From contig JAWMQN010000004.1 in NCBI GenBank assembly GCA_033283265.1, positions 62,001 through 126,000 of the forward strand: DNA of 64,000 nt, read 5' to 3'. Source of the DNA: Mangrovimicrobium sp033283265 (GTDB lineage Bacteria > Pseudomonadota > Gammaproteobacteria > Pseudomonadales > Halieaceae). This document shows, piece after piece, positions 9,167-17,234 of this stretch (within the stretch, counting starts at the first letter, position 1; every line of letters begins with the position of its first letter). The translations under genes and the position numbers were made by a program. The notes under the pieces are model-generated. The model did no database searches and was not told the DNA's origin. It worked only from the letters and a program-made list of their open reading frames with translations.

Positions 9167-9730
9167 CTAGTGCCGGTCGACGATCCTCTGCACCGACTCG
9201 GCGAACCACTGGGCCAGCTTGCGCTTGCCCGCCGCGCTGAGTTCCAGCACGGGCAATTGCTGGGTGTAGAGCACGAAGCTGGTCGAGAGCATGAAGATCT
9301 CCAGCGCCCGCAAGCGGCCGTCGGGTGCGCCGAGCCATTTCGCCAGCGGCGCGACGGCGTACTCCTCGGTTACCCGGGTGGTGATGGCGCTGGCCTCCGG
9401 GTGGCCGGTGGACAGCGCGATCATGGCCGGCGGCAGGAGCAGCAAGCTGTCGTCGGTGAACCACTCGGCAAAGCGTTTGCCGAGCCCCTCGCGCGCCAGT
9501 TCCGGCAGGGCGTCGAAACGCACCGCGTCGATCAACGCCGCCTCGAACAGCCCCGCCTTGGAACCGTAGTAGCGCAGCAGCATCGGCGAGCTGACCTCCG
9601 CCCCGGCGGCAATCTCGCGTATCCCCACCTCGCCGTAACTGTGGCGTGAAAACGCCGCCTGCGCCGCCGCGAGGATGCGGGCGCGGGTCTCCAGTGCGTT
9701 GCGGCGCTTCTTGCCGGTCTCTGTGTTCAT
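9167..9730 (-). CDS. TetR-family transcriptional repressor
   Basis: A 187-residue regulator. The N-terminal helix-turn-helix (VGIREIAAGAEVSSPMLLRY) and the following YYGSKAGLFEAAL are typical of TetR. The C-terminal half should bind a small ligand. It diverges from the alpha/beta hydrolase-VOC pair, and the 105-base gap holds a 22-base palindrome over a promoter. It most likely represses that pair and itself. Confidence 0.92.
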   Translation of the reverse strand: MNTETGKKRRNALETRARILAAAQAAFSRHSYGEVGIREIAAGAEVSSPMLLRYYGSKAGLFEAALIDAVRFDALPELAREGLGKRFAEWFTDDSLLLLPPAMIALSTGHPEASAITTRVTEEYAVAPLAKWLGAPDGRLRALEIFMLSTSFVLYTQQLPVLELSAAGKRKLAQWFAESVQRIVDRH

Positions 9731-9749
9731 GCCGGCGAGTATACAGCGG

Positions 9750-9778
9750 TTGACAGGTCCGCGGTCCAGCCCTTAAGT
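9750..9778 (+). promoter_or_regulatory. Promoter for the hydrolase-VOC pair
   Basis: A consensus -35 TTGACA at 9750-9755 is followed, after 17 bases, by a weak -10 TTAAGT at 9773-9778. The -10 lies inside the left arm of the TetR palindrome, the usual arrangement for repression by blocking polymerase. Confidence 0.6.
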
Positions 9779-9795
9779 TACCACTCGATAACTTA
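9774..9795. promoter_or_regulatory. Probable TetR operator
   Basis: A perfect inverted repeat, TAAGTTA, eight bases, TAACTTA, lies in the divergent region between the TetR gene and the hydrolase gene. Its length and symmetry fit a TetR dimer site. It overlaps the -10 of the rightward promoter. Binding by the neighbouring TetR protein is inferred from position. Confidence 0.7.
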
Positions 9796-9835
9796 TTGCG
9801 CCCCCCGGCGCGGCAACAATAAAAGGAGATACCCA

Positions 9836-10552
9836 ATGGCAACGTTTGTCCTGGTTCACGGCGGCGGTCACGGCGGCTGGTGCTACCAGCCGGTGGCCCG
9901 GCGCCTGCGCGCCCTCGGCCACGAGGTCTACACCCCGACGCTCACCGGCCTCGGCGAGCGCAAGCACCTGATGAGCCCGGCGGTGGACCTCGACATGCAC
10001 ATCACCGACGTGGTCAACACGCTGATCTACGAGGACCTCAGCGAGGTCTACCTGGTCGGCCACAGCTATGGCGGCATGGTGATCACCGGCGTGGCGGACC
10101 GGGTACCGGAGCGCATCGGCAACCTGGTCTACCTCGACGCGGCCTTCCCCTCCAGCGGCCAGTCCCTGGTGGACGTGGCCGGCGAGATGATGGCCAACAC
10201 CAGGGCGCGGGCCAGGCTGGTCGACGGCGTGGAACTGGTGCTGTCTGCCGACGACCTGCCCTACGGCTACTACGGCGTCACCGACCCGGAGCAGATCGCC
10301 TGGATGGCGCCCAAGCTCACCCCGCACTCCTTCAAGTGCTTCGAGCAGAAGCTGGAACTGCAGGACGAGGCCCGGGTACGCGCGCTGCCGCAGTCCTTCA
10401 TCGTCTGCGCGGAAAACATGCCGGAGGAATTCCACGAGGCGATCAGCCAGATGTGCGAGGGGCGTTTCTGGGTGGTCGACACCGGCCACGACCTGATGAT
10501 CAGCGAGGCGGAGCGGTTGACAGAAATCTTCGACGAACTAGCCTCAAGGTAG
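9836..10552 (+). CDS. Alpha/beta hydrolase, EstC/methylesterase-like
   Basis: A 238-residue soluble alpha/beta hydrolase related to EstC-type and plant methylesterase-like enzymes. It has the N-terminal HGGGHGGW oxyanion region, nucleophile Ser in VGHSYGGMV and catalytic His in VDTGHDLM near the end. An AAGGAG ribosome-binding site precedes the ATG. It is first in a two-gene unit with the VOC protein, one base apart, behind the TetR operator. It probably hydrolyses a small ester; the inducer may be the substrate. Confidence 0.87.
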   Translation: MATFVLVHGGGHGGWCYQPVARRLRALGHEVYTPTLTGLGERKHLMSPAVDLDMHITDVVNTLIYEDLSEVYLVGHSYGGMVITGVADRVPERIGNLVYLDAAFPSSGQSLVDVAGEMMANTRARARLVDGVELVLSADDLPYGYYGVTDPEQIAWMAPKLTPHSFKCFEQKLELQDEARVRALPQSFIVCAENMPEEFHEAISQMCEGRFWVVDTGHDLMISEAERLTEIFDELASR

Positions 10553-10553
10553 T

Positions 10554-10970
10554 ATGCCTGACGCCAACCCCCTCAATCTCGCCCGCATCGACCATGTGGT
10601 GATCCGGGCCAACAACATCGAGCGCCTGATCGCGTTCTACTGCGATGTGCTCGGTTGCCGCCTGGAGCGCGGTCCCGGCGAACTCGGCCTCGCTCAGTTG
10701 CGGGCGGGGGATTCGCTGATCGACCTGGTGGATGTGCTCGGCCCGCTCGGCGCGGCGGGCGGCGAGGCGCCCGATGGCCGGGCGCCGAACATGGACCACG
10801 TCTGCTTCTTCGTCGAGCCCTGGGACGCGGACAGCATCCTCGAGTACCTGCACGCGAAGGGCGTGGAAACCGGCGAGGTGGAAGTCCGCTACGGGTCGAC
10901 CGGCATGGGCCCCTCGATCTACCTGTGCGACCCGGAGGGTAACAACCTGGAGCTGAAAGGGCGCTCCTGA
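10554..10970 (+). CDS. VOC-family (glyoxalase/dioxygenase fold) protein
   Basis: A 138-residue protein with two beta-alpha-beta-beta-beta units. Likely metal ligands are the His of RIDHVVI at the start, the His of MDHVCFFVE in the middle, and the Glu of DPEGNNLELKG at the end. It starts one base after the stop of the hydrolase gene, so translation is probably coupled. VOC enzymes include lyases, dioxygenases and resistance proteins; the reaction here is not known. Confidence 0.85.
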   Translation: MPDANPLNLARIDHVVIRANNIERLIAFYCDVLGCRLERGPGELGLAQLRAGDSLIDLVDVLGPLGAAGGEAPDGRAPNMDHVCFFVEPWDADSILEYLHAKGVETGEVEVRYGSTGMGPSIYLCDPEGNNLELKGRS

Positions 10971-11038
10971 ACCCCCTCCACGGGCCGGCTGTTGGGCTAG
11001 ACTCAGGCAGGTAGCGCTGCCGCACAGCGAGGTGCCCC

Positions 11039-12679
11039 ATGAACACCGGCGACCCCTTCACCACTCACCTGGTCGAGAACCAGCCCGAGGCCCTGGCCGA
11101 CTACAACAGCTGGGAGGCGGATACGCCCCTGCGCGAGGCGGTGGAACGCGAGGGCGGCGGCTGGGCCGCGGATCACCTGGGCCGCTACGGCGCCGTCACC
11201 GGCGGCGAACTGGTGCGCCTCGGCTTCGTCGCCAACCGCCACCGGCCGCTGCTGCATCCCTACGACGCCTACGGCCACCGCATCGACCAGGTCGAGTTCC
11301 ACCCCGCCTACCACCGCATCATGCAACTGGCCATGGGCCACGGCATGCACAGCTATGCCTGGAATCACGAGTTCAAGCGCGGCGCCCACGTCGCCCGCGC
11401 GGCGGTGATCTATCTCGGCTGCCAGGCGGACGCCGGTACCGCCTGCCCGATGTCCATGACCTACGCGGCGATTCCGGCCCTGCGCCACGGCGGCGCCTGG
11501 ACCCGGGAGTGGATCGCCAAACTCACCGCCAACGACTACGACGCCCACAGCGCGCCGATGGCGGAGAAGAAGTCCTGCACCATCGGCATGGGCATGACCG
11601 AGAAACAGGGCGGCTCCGACGTGCGCGCCAACACCACCCGCGCCACCCGGCAGGCCGATGGCAGCTACCGGCTGGTCGGCCACAAGTGGTTTTTCTCCGC
11701 GCCCATGTCCGACGCCCACCTGGTACTGGCCCAGGCGGAGGGCGGCCTTTCCTGCTTCCTCCTGCCGCGCCTGCTCGACAGCGGTGAGCGCAACGCTGTG
11801 GCGGTGCAGCGACTCAAGGACAAGCTCGGCGACTGGAGCAACGCCTCCGCCGAGGTCGAGTTCCACAACGCCCACGCCCTGCTGGTGGGCGAGGAGGGGC
11901 GCGGGGTGGCGACCATCCTCGAGATGGTGTCCCTGACCCGCCTCGACTGCATGACCTGTTCCGCCGCCCTGATGCGCCAGGCCCTGCTGCAGGCCTGTCA
12001 CCACGCCCGCCAGCGCAAGGTCTTTGGCAAGCTGTTGATCGAGCAGCCGCTGATGCGCAACGTGCTGGCGGACATGGCGCTGGAAGTGGAGGCGGCGGTG
12101 GCCCTGTCTTTCCGCGTGGCGCGGGCCATCGACGCCGCCCCGCGCGAGCCGCAGGAAGCGGCCTTCGCCCGCATCGCCACCGCCCTCGGCAAATTCTGGG
12201 TCTGCAAGCGCACGCCGCCGCTGGTCAACGAGGCCCAGGAGTGTCTTGGCGGGATCGGTTACGTGGAGGACACCATCCTGCCGCGGCTCTACCGCCAGGC
12301 GCCGCTCAACTCGATCTGGGAGGGCGCCGGCAACGTGCAGTGCCTGGATGTCTTGCGCGCCCTGCGCCGGGAGCCGGAAAGCCTCGCGGCCCTGTTCGCC
12401 GAACTGGAGCGGGCACAGGGGCGTCAGCCGGAGTTCGATCGCGAGGTCGAGCAACTGCGGCATGATTTCGCCCAGACCGGGAGCCTGGAGATACGCGCCC
12501 GGGTGGTGGTCGAGCGGGCGGCGAAGCTGCTGCAGGCTGCCCTGCTGCTCCCCGGCGATGTCGGCATCTTTGCCGCCTTCTGTCGCCATCGCCTCGGCGC
12601 CGGGCGCGGCCACTGCTTCGGCGTCCTGTCGCCCGACGCCCCGTTCAATGCGCTGATCTCCCGGGTGGTCGTGGATTAG
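11039..12679 (+). CDS. AidB-like acyl-CoA dehydrogenase
   Basis: A 546-residue flavoprotein. Its length and N-terminal region (LADYNSWEADTPL...) match the AidB branch of acyl-CoA dehydrogenases. FAD-contact motifs are visible in MTEKQGGSDVRANTT and at QECLGGIGYVED. AidB is linked to alkylation stress in E. coli, but here the gene sits beside an enoyl-CoA hydratase and a PhyH dioxygenase, so a role in acyl or isoprenoid-like catabolism is equally possible. It points at the leftward MarR gene. I see no operator of its own. Confidence 0.88.
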   Translation: MNTGDPFTTHLVENQPEALADYNSWEADTPLREAVEREGGGWAADHLGRYGAVTGGELVRLGFVANRHRPLLHPYDAYGHRIDQVEFHPAYHRIMQLAMGHGMHSYAWNHEFKRGAHVARAAVIYLGCQADAGTACPMSMTYAAIPALRHGGAWTREWIAKLTANDYDAHSAPMAEKKSCTIGMGMTEKQGGSDVRANTTRATRQADGSYRLVGHKWFFSAPMSDAHLVLAQAEGGLSCFLLPRLLDSGERNAVAVQRLKDKLGDWSNASAEVEFHNAHALLVGEEGRGVATILEMVSLTRLDCMTCSAALMRQALLQACHHARQRKVFGKLLIEQPLMRNVLADMALEVEAAVALSFRVARAIDAAPREPQEAAFARIATALGKFWVCKRTPPLVNEAQECLGGIGYVEDTILPRLYRQAPLNSIWEGAGNVQCLDVLRALRREPESLAALFAELERAQGRQPEFDREVEQLRHDFAQTGSLEIRARVVVERAAKLLQAALLLPGDVGIFAAFCRHRLGAGRGHCFGVLSPDAPFNALISRVVVD

Positions 12680-12724
12680 GCGGGTATTCCCGCTGCGTCG
12701 GTCGGCGCGCTCGTTCGGGGGAAT

Positions 12725-13222
12725 TCAGTCGCCCGGGTGCCGTCCGCCCGTTGCATGCGTATCGCGCTCGCGGGCAAAGACCTCGATTGCCCTGCGCATT
12801 CGGCGCAGTTCAGCGGCCAGTTGCTCGCACTGCTGGGGGCGATTGGCAGCAAAAAAGTCATCGCAGATTTCCAGTGCCACCCGGTCGGTGCGCTCCTTCA
12901 GCTTCAACCCTTTTTCGGTCACGGCGAACAGCGGGGCGCGCTTGTGGTCCGGGTTGGGCATGCGTTCCAGCAGTCCCGCTTCCGCCAGTTCGTTGACCGC
13001 CCGCTGGATCACCTGCCGCGGGTGGCCGAGGCTGCGGCCGATCTGTGCCACCGTCGGCGGCCGCTCGGCCTCGTAGACCGCGTTGAGCACGATATCCTGC
13101 ATCAGCTTGAGCCCGCTGGCCCGGTGTACCGTATCGAACAGGCTGCCGATGCGACCCTGCAGGCGCGTGACCTCGTCGACGAGGGCGATCAGTGGATTGG
13201 ACTTGAGCCGGGAGCCGCTCAC
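12725..13222 (-). CDS. MarR-family transcriptional regulator
   Basis: A 165-residue regulator. The winged helix includes PTVAQIGRSLGHPRQVIQRA, and the wing region NPDHKRAPLFAVTEKG is typical of MarR. I place the start at GTG 13222, which overlaps the PhyH stop in a GTGA; the frame stays open upstream, but that sequence is not MarR-like. Co-transcription with PhyH and a perfect palindrome at the operon's promoter suggest that it represses both the operon and the divergent enoyl-CoA hydratase. Confidence 0.87.
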   Translation of the reverse strand: MSGSRLKSNPLIALVDEVTRLQGRIGSLFDTVHRASGLKLMQDIVLNAVYEAERPPTVAQIGRSLGHPRQVIQRAVNELAEAGLLERMPNPDHKRAPLFAVTEKGLKLKERTDRVALEICDDFFAANRPQQCEQLAAELRRMRRAIEVFARERDTHATGGRHPGD

Positions 13223-14094
13223 GCCCCAGCCTGCCAGCCCAGCGGGAAGGCCTCGGGGTGATCGCCCACCAGCGAGTCGAAGGGCACCTCGATACGCTTG
13301 ATCTCCGCGAGGGTGGGCAGGGCGTTGTCCGGCGGCGCGATGTAGCGCAGCTGCGGGCCGCCCCACATGCTGGTATAGGCGCGCCGTGCGCTGGGGTAGT
13401 CCTCCGCGCCGCCTGCGGCGTGCAGCATGTTGCCGTTGAAGACCAGCGCGTCGCCCGGCTCCACGTCCCAGCGCAGGATGTCGAAACTCTCCGGGTAGCG
13501 GGCGATGTCGGGAATCTGCGGGCCGGGGTGGTCACCACCGCTGAGCTGGATCATGCGCCCCTGGCCGCTGTTGCGCACGGTCTCGCTCTCGCTGGCCGCC
13601 AGCCGCGGGTCGAAGACGATGCCCCAGCGGTGGGAGCCGCGGATCAGCTGCAGGGTCAGTTCCTTCGGCGAGTAGTCGGCGCAGACCCAGACCCGGATCA
13701 TGTCGTCGCCACGCACCCGCAGGTAGGGGGTGTCCTGGTGCCAGGGGGTGGGAATGACCACCCCGGCGGCCTTGTAGAAGATCTGGTCGAGGATCAGCTG
13801 CGCGCTGGGTGCGCGCATCAGCCGCCCGGCGATTTCCGGGATGCGGCCGAGTTCGAGCAGGGCCTTCAGCGAGGGGCTGCTGGCCTGGCTGGGAAAGGAT
13901 TCGAGGAAGGTTTCGCCGCGACCCTGGGCATTGCTGGCCCGGGTCGAGCGCTTGCCCGGGTTGCTGTTGGATTCCTCCAGGCCGCGCTCCAGCAGTGCGC
14001 GCTCTTCGGCGCCGAGAATGCCGCGCAGCAGGATGGCGCCGTCGCGCTGGTACTGGGCGATCTGCTCCTCGCTGATGTCGACTGTCATGGCCAT
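13219..14094 (-). CDS. Phytanoyl-CoA dioxygenase (PhyH) family protein
   Basis: A 291-residue Fe(II)/2-oxoglutarate-dependent oxygenase. The iron ligands are visible as H-x-D in TPWHQDTPYL and a distal His in NGNMLHAAGG. An Arg for 2-oxoglutarate is probably in the following region. ATG 14094 has GGAG six bases upstream; a second ATG two codons on is a weaker choice. It is followed by the overlapping MarR gene. It probably hydroxylates an acyl-CoA or a small organic substrate handled by neighbouring beta-oxidation-type enzymes. Confidence 0.87.
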   Translation of the reverse strand: MAMTVDISEEQIAQYQRDGAILLRGILGAEERALLERGLEESNSNPGKRSTRASNAQGRGETFLESFPSQASSPSLKALLELGRIPEIAGRLMRAPSAQLILDQIFYKAAGVVIPTPWHQDTPYLRVRGDDMIRVWVCADYSPKELTLQLIRGSHRWGIVFDPRLAASESETVRNSGQGRMIQLSGGDHPGPQIPDIARYPESFDILRWDVEPGDALVFNGNMLHAAGGAEDYPSARRAYTSMWGGPQLRYIAPPDNALPTLAEIKRIEVPFDSLVGDHPEAFPLGWQAGA

Positions 14095-14130
14095 GGGCTG
14101 CTCCGATCCGCTGCGCGTCTGTTGGTTAAA

Positions 14131-14150
14131 ATTGACACAATAGTGTCAAT
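14131..14150. promoter_or_regulatory. Probable MarR-type operator in a divergent promoter
   Basis: A perfect palindrome, ATTGACAC, four bases, GTGTCAAT, lies between the PhyH-MarR operon and the enoyl-CoA hydratase gene. Its left arm contains a rightward -35 (TTGACA at 14132-14137), and an A/T-rich -10 candidate lies near 14155-14161. By symmetry the right arm gives a TTGACA for leftward transcription. A further half-site, GTGTCAA, follows at 14162-14168. Confidence 0.7.
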
Positions 14151-14188
14151 ATGAATAAATAGTGTCAACGAGTCTGGAGAATAAAACC

Positions 14189-14974
14189 ATGCAGCACGTG
14201 CTCACCGAGGTCGACGGCAAGGTCCTGCGGATCACCCTGAATCACCCCGAGACCCTCAACGCCTTGGGTCCGCAGATGGCGCGGGAGATTCGCGAGGCAG
14301 TGCGCTTCGCCGCCGACCCGGCGCAGGGCTTTCGCTGCCTCCTGCTCACCGGCGCGGGCCGCGGCTTCTGCTCCGGCGGCAGCCTGGGACTGATCAGCGG
14401 CGCTGAGCGGCAAGCGGCGGAGGAGCCGATCTCCCTCGGCAGCCACCACCACTACACCCTCAAATTGCTGCGCGAGCTGCCCTACCCGGTGGTCACCGCG
14501 ATCAACGGGCCCGCCGCGGGGCTGGGCTTTTCCTATGCCCTTGCCGGGGACCTGGTACTGGCGGCGGAGTCCGCCTGTTTCCTCGGCGCATTCAGCCGTC
14601 TCGGGGTGTCCTCCGACGGCGGCCTGAGCTGGATGCTGCCGAAGCTGGTCGGCTGGGCGCGGGCGAAGGAGCTGCTCCTGCTGGGCCAGCGCCTGCCCGC
14701 GCGGCGGGCGCTGGAGTGGGGGCTGGTCAACGAGGTGTGCGCCGACGACGCGTTGCAGGGGCGCGCCCTGGAACTCGCCCGCGAGCTGGCCGCCGGGCCC
14801 ACTGTTGCCCTGGGGACCCTGCGCCAGTTGCTCTGGGACAGCTGGGAAATGGACTTTGCAAAACACCTCGATGAGGAGGAGCGGCGGCAGCTGCTGACCT
14901 TTGCCACTGACGACGCCCGGGAGGGGGCGATGGCGCTGATGGAGAAGCGGCGGGCGGAGTTTGTGGGGGGGTAG
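14189..14974 (+). CDS. Enoyl-CoA hydratase/isomerase family protein
   Basis: A 261-residue crotonase-fold enzyme. The CoA and oxyanion-hole motifs are seen in GAGRGFCSGGSLG and NGPAAGLGFSYALAGDL. The position usually holding a catalytic Glu (about residue 140) lies in FSRLGVSSDGG, where no acid is evident, so isomerase or other crotonase chemistry is possible. TGGAGA lies eight bases before ATG 14189; an upstream GTG at 14162 is less likely. It is divergent from PhyH-MarR across a palindromic operator. Confidence 0.87.
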   Translation: MQHVLTEVDGKVLRITLNHPETLNALGPQMAREIREAVRFAADPAQGFRCLLLTGAGRGFCSGGSLGLISGAERQAAEEPISLGSHHHYTLKLLRELPYPVVTAINGPAAGLGFSYALAGDLVLAAESACFLGAFSRLGVSSDGGLSWMLPKLVGWARAKELLLLGQRLPARRALEWGLVNEVCADDALQGRALELARELAAGPTVALGTLRQLLWDSWEMDFAKHLDEEERRQLLTFATDDAREGAMALMEKRRAEFVGG

Positions 14975-15010
14975 CTAAAGAATGGGGTCAGAGTCGTGAC
15001 TCTGACCCCG
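14971..15010. repeat. REP-like palindromic repeat, copy 1
   Basis: GTAGCTAAAGAATGGGG leads into a perfect palindrome at 14984-15009: GGGGTCAGAGTC, two bases, GACTCTGACCCC. The repeat begins at the stop codon of the enoyl-CoA hydratase gene. From memory, this GGGGTCAGAGTC word is common near REP-associated tyrosine transposases in proteobacteria. No such transposase is in the window. Confidence 0.75.
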
Positions 15011-15035
15011 GGTTGGGGAGTGGGAAAGGGTGGGG

Positions 15036-15075
15036 GTAGCTTAAGAATGGGGCCAGAGTCACGACTCTGACCCCG
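15036..15075. repeat. REP-like palindromic repeat, copy 2
   Basis: A direct repeat of the element at 14971, starting 65 bases later, with the palindrome at 15049-15074. One arm carries a T-to-C change and the two central bases differ. The two copies together fill most of the gap before rhlE. Confidence 0.75.
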
Positions 15076-15202
15076 GTCGGTGGGGCCCTCGGCTGGTAAT
15101 ATGACCGCCACAGGCTCTGGAGCGAGCCGCCGGCTTGCTGTATCCTCCGCCACTGGCTTGAACAAGCCCCTGCCCGAATTTCTCTATATCCCGGACGTTT
15201 AC

Positions 15203-16543
15203 ATGCTGTTTACAGATCTCGGTCTGCGCCGCGAACTGCTCGATGCGGTTGCCGCCGAAGGCTACTCCACTCCCACTCCCATCCAGGCCCAGGCGATTCC
15301 TGCGGTACTCAAGGGCCGCGACATCATGGGCGCCGCCCAGACCGGTACCGGCAAGACCGCGGGGTTTACCCTGCCGTTGCTGCAGCGTCTGGCCGACGGC
15401 CAGAAGGCCAGGCCCAAGCGGATTCGCGCGCTGGTGCTGACTCCCACCCGGGAACTCGCCGCGCAGGTGGGGGAGAGCGTGACCAACTACGGCCAGCACC
15501 TGCCCCTGCGCAGCGCGGTCGTGTTTGGCGGCGTGGGCATCAACCCGCAGATCACCAAGCTGCAGCGCGGTGTCGACGTACTGGTGGCCACGCCGGGTCG
15601 CCTGCTCGACCTGCACGGCCAGAAGGCCGTTGACTTCGCCGACCTGGAAATCCTCGTGCTCGACGAAGCCGACCGCATGCTCGACATGGGTTTCATCCAC
15701 GACATCAAGCGGATACTGAAACTGCTGCCGCAGCAGCGCCAGAACCTGCTGTTCTCGGCGACTTTCTCCAACGAGATCCGCGCGCTGGCCAAGGGCCTGG
15801 TGAAGGATCCGCTGGAAATCGACGTGGCGCCGCGCAATACCACCGTGGAGCGGGTGAGCCAGATCATCTACCCGGTCGACAAGGCGAAGAAGGCCAAGTT
15901 GCTGATTCACCTGGTGAAGAGCAACAACTGGCACCAGGTACTCGTGTTCAGCCGCACCAAGCACGGCGCCAACAAGCTGGCCCGCCTGCTGGATGCCGCC
16001 GGCATTCGCGCCGACGCGATCCACGGCAACAAGAGCCAGAACGCGCGTACCCGCGCGCTGGCCGGCTTCAAGAAGAATTCCATCCAGGTGCTGGTGGCGA
16101 CCGACATCGCCGCCCGCGGCATCGACATCGACCAGCTGCCCCACGTGATCAACCACGATCTGCCCAACGTGGCGGAAGACTACGTGCACCGCATCGGCCG
16201 TACCGGCCGCGCCGGCGCCAGTGGCGAGGCGGTATCGCTGGTGAGTGCGGACGAGGTCGACCTGCTGGTGGCCATCGAGCGACTGACCGGGCAAACCATT
16301 CCGCGCGAGGAGGTCGAGGGCTTCGAGCCGGAGCACGCCCTGCCGACCAAGGCCTCCAAGCCCCAGCGCAAGGCCGAGCACGCGGCGAAGTCCGGTGCCG
16401 GCCGCGCCAATGGTAACGGCAACGGCCGCAGTGGCCACGGCCGCAACGCTGGCGCTCGCAGTGAGGGTCAGCCGGCCAATGGCCGTCGCCGCCGTGGTGG
16501 TCGCGGTCGCGGTAACACTTCGCAACAGGCGGCTACCCGCTAG
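15203..16543 (+). CDS. rhlE: DEAD-box RNA helicase RhlE
   Basis: A 446-residue ATP-dependent RNA helicase. It has the Q motif YSTPTPIQAQAIP, Walker A AQTGTGKTAGF, PTRELAAQ, DEAD in LDEADRMLDMGF, SATFS, and C-terminal RGIDIDQLPHVIN and HRIGRTGRAG. A basic Gly/Asn/Arg-rich tail follows, as in RhlE proteins that act in ribosome assembly and RNA decay. I use ATG 15203 because MLFTDLGL matches the family start; the frame is open further upstream. It converges on the next gene over a strong hairpin. Confidence 0.92.
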   Translation: MLFTDLGLRRELLDAVAAEGYSTPTPIQAQAIPAVLKGRDIMGAAQTGTGKTAGFTLPLLQRLADGQKARPKRIRALVLTPTRELAAQVGESVTNYGQHLPLRSAVVFGGVGINPQITKLQRGVDVLVATPGRLLDLHGQKAVDFADLEILVLDEADRMLDMGFIHDIKRILKLLPQQRQNLLFSATFSNEIRALAKGLVKDPLEIDVAPRNTTVERVSQIIYPVDKAKKAKLLIHLVKSNNWHQVLVFSRTKHGANKLARLLDAAGIRADAIHGNKSQNARTRALAGFKKNSIQVLVATDIAARGIDIDQLPHVINHDLPNVAEDYVHRIGRTGRAGASGEAVSLVSADEVDLLVAIERLTGQTIPREEVEGFEPEHALPTKASKPQRKAEHAAKSGAGRANGNGNGRSGHGRNAGARSEGQPANGRRRRGGRGRGNTSQQAATR

Positions 16544-16554
16544 ACGCTGCTGCT

Positions 16555-16580
16555 GCCGTTCGCCCTGTCGGGCGAGCGGC
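16555..16580. terminator. Hairpin between convergent genes
   Basis: Arms GCCGTTCGCCC (16555-16565) and GGGCGAGCGGC (16570-16580) pair at 10 of 11 positions around a four-base loop. The hairpin fills the gap between rhlE and the convergent membrane-protein gene. There is no T-run on either side, so efficient intrinsic termination is uncertain. Confidence 0.45.
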
Positions 16581-17234
16581 TCAGGCCATTTTCCACACCG
16601 GCACGTTGAGCGCCCCGGCTATCACCTGGGCCGCCTCGTCGATCGCCTGCTCCTTGCCGTGGTCCATCACGTTGACCCGGCTGCCGTCCTTCAATACCAG
16701 GTTCAGTTCGTAACTGCGGTAGGCGCTGGAGCCGCTGCTCGAGGATGAGCGCACGCGCTCGCTGAGCAACTGGATGGCGTGGATGTCGTGAATGCTGCCG
16801 CGTTTTTCCGGGTCCAGGGTGGCCGGTCCGCTCATGTCCATCTTGCCGCGGTAGTACAGGCCCCGGAGCGGGTCGATGGTAAAGGGCTTCTGCAGGAACA
16901 GCAGCAGGGCGCCGGCGCCGCCGAACATCAGGCCCCAGAGCAGGAAGAAGATGCCGGTGCCCCACTCGCCCTCGACCAGGGCCCAGGGGCAACCGACCAA
17001 TACGGCGATCAGGCCGGGAATCAGGAAGACCAGGGCGAAAATGCGGTGGCCGGCGGTGCTGGAGACTTTCAGCACGCCGTTTTCCTTCGTCAGCTTCTGG
17101 GTCTTGAAATTGGCCCCGCCGGGCTTGGCCGGCTCCCATTTCGTTTTCGACGCGACCGGGTCGTCGCTGTCCCTGAGCCTGACCTCGAACAGGTCCGGGT
17201 TGATGGTCTGCACTGGAGTCCCTGTGTCCCTCAT
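16581..17234 (-). CDS. Membrane protein of unknown function
   Basis: A 217-residue protein with a polar N-terminal part of about 65 residues, two adjacent hydrophobic segments (about 67-85 and 93-115, the second rich in Leu/Phe/Gly), and a C-terminal cytoplasmic-looking domain of about 100 residues with a Ser-rich linker. I do not recognise the family. It overlaps the cupin gene by four bases and is probably translated with it at the end of the mod gene run. Confidence 0.75.
   Translation of the reverse strand: MRDTGTPVQTINPDLFEVRLRDSDDPVASKTKWEPAKPGGANFKTQKLTKENGVLKVSSTAGHRIFALVFLIPGLIAVLVGCPWALVEGEWGTGIFFLLWGLMFGGAGALLLFLQKPFTIDPLRGLYYRGKMDMSGPATLDPEKRGSIHDIHAIQLLSERVRSSSSSGSSAYRSYELNLVLKDGSRVNVMDHGKEQAIDEAAQVIAGALNVPVWKMA

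Noticed and set aside
11003..12613. Long open frame antisense to the acyl-CoA dehydrogenase
   Set aside because: It is the mirror of GC-rich codon use in a real gene; its translation is rich in Gly/Ala/His/Gln without family motifs.
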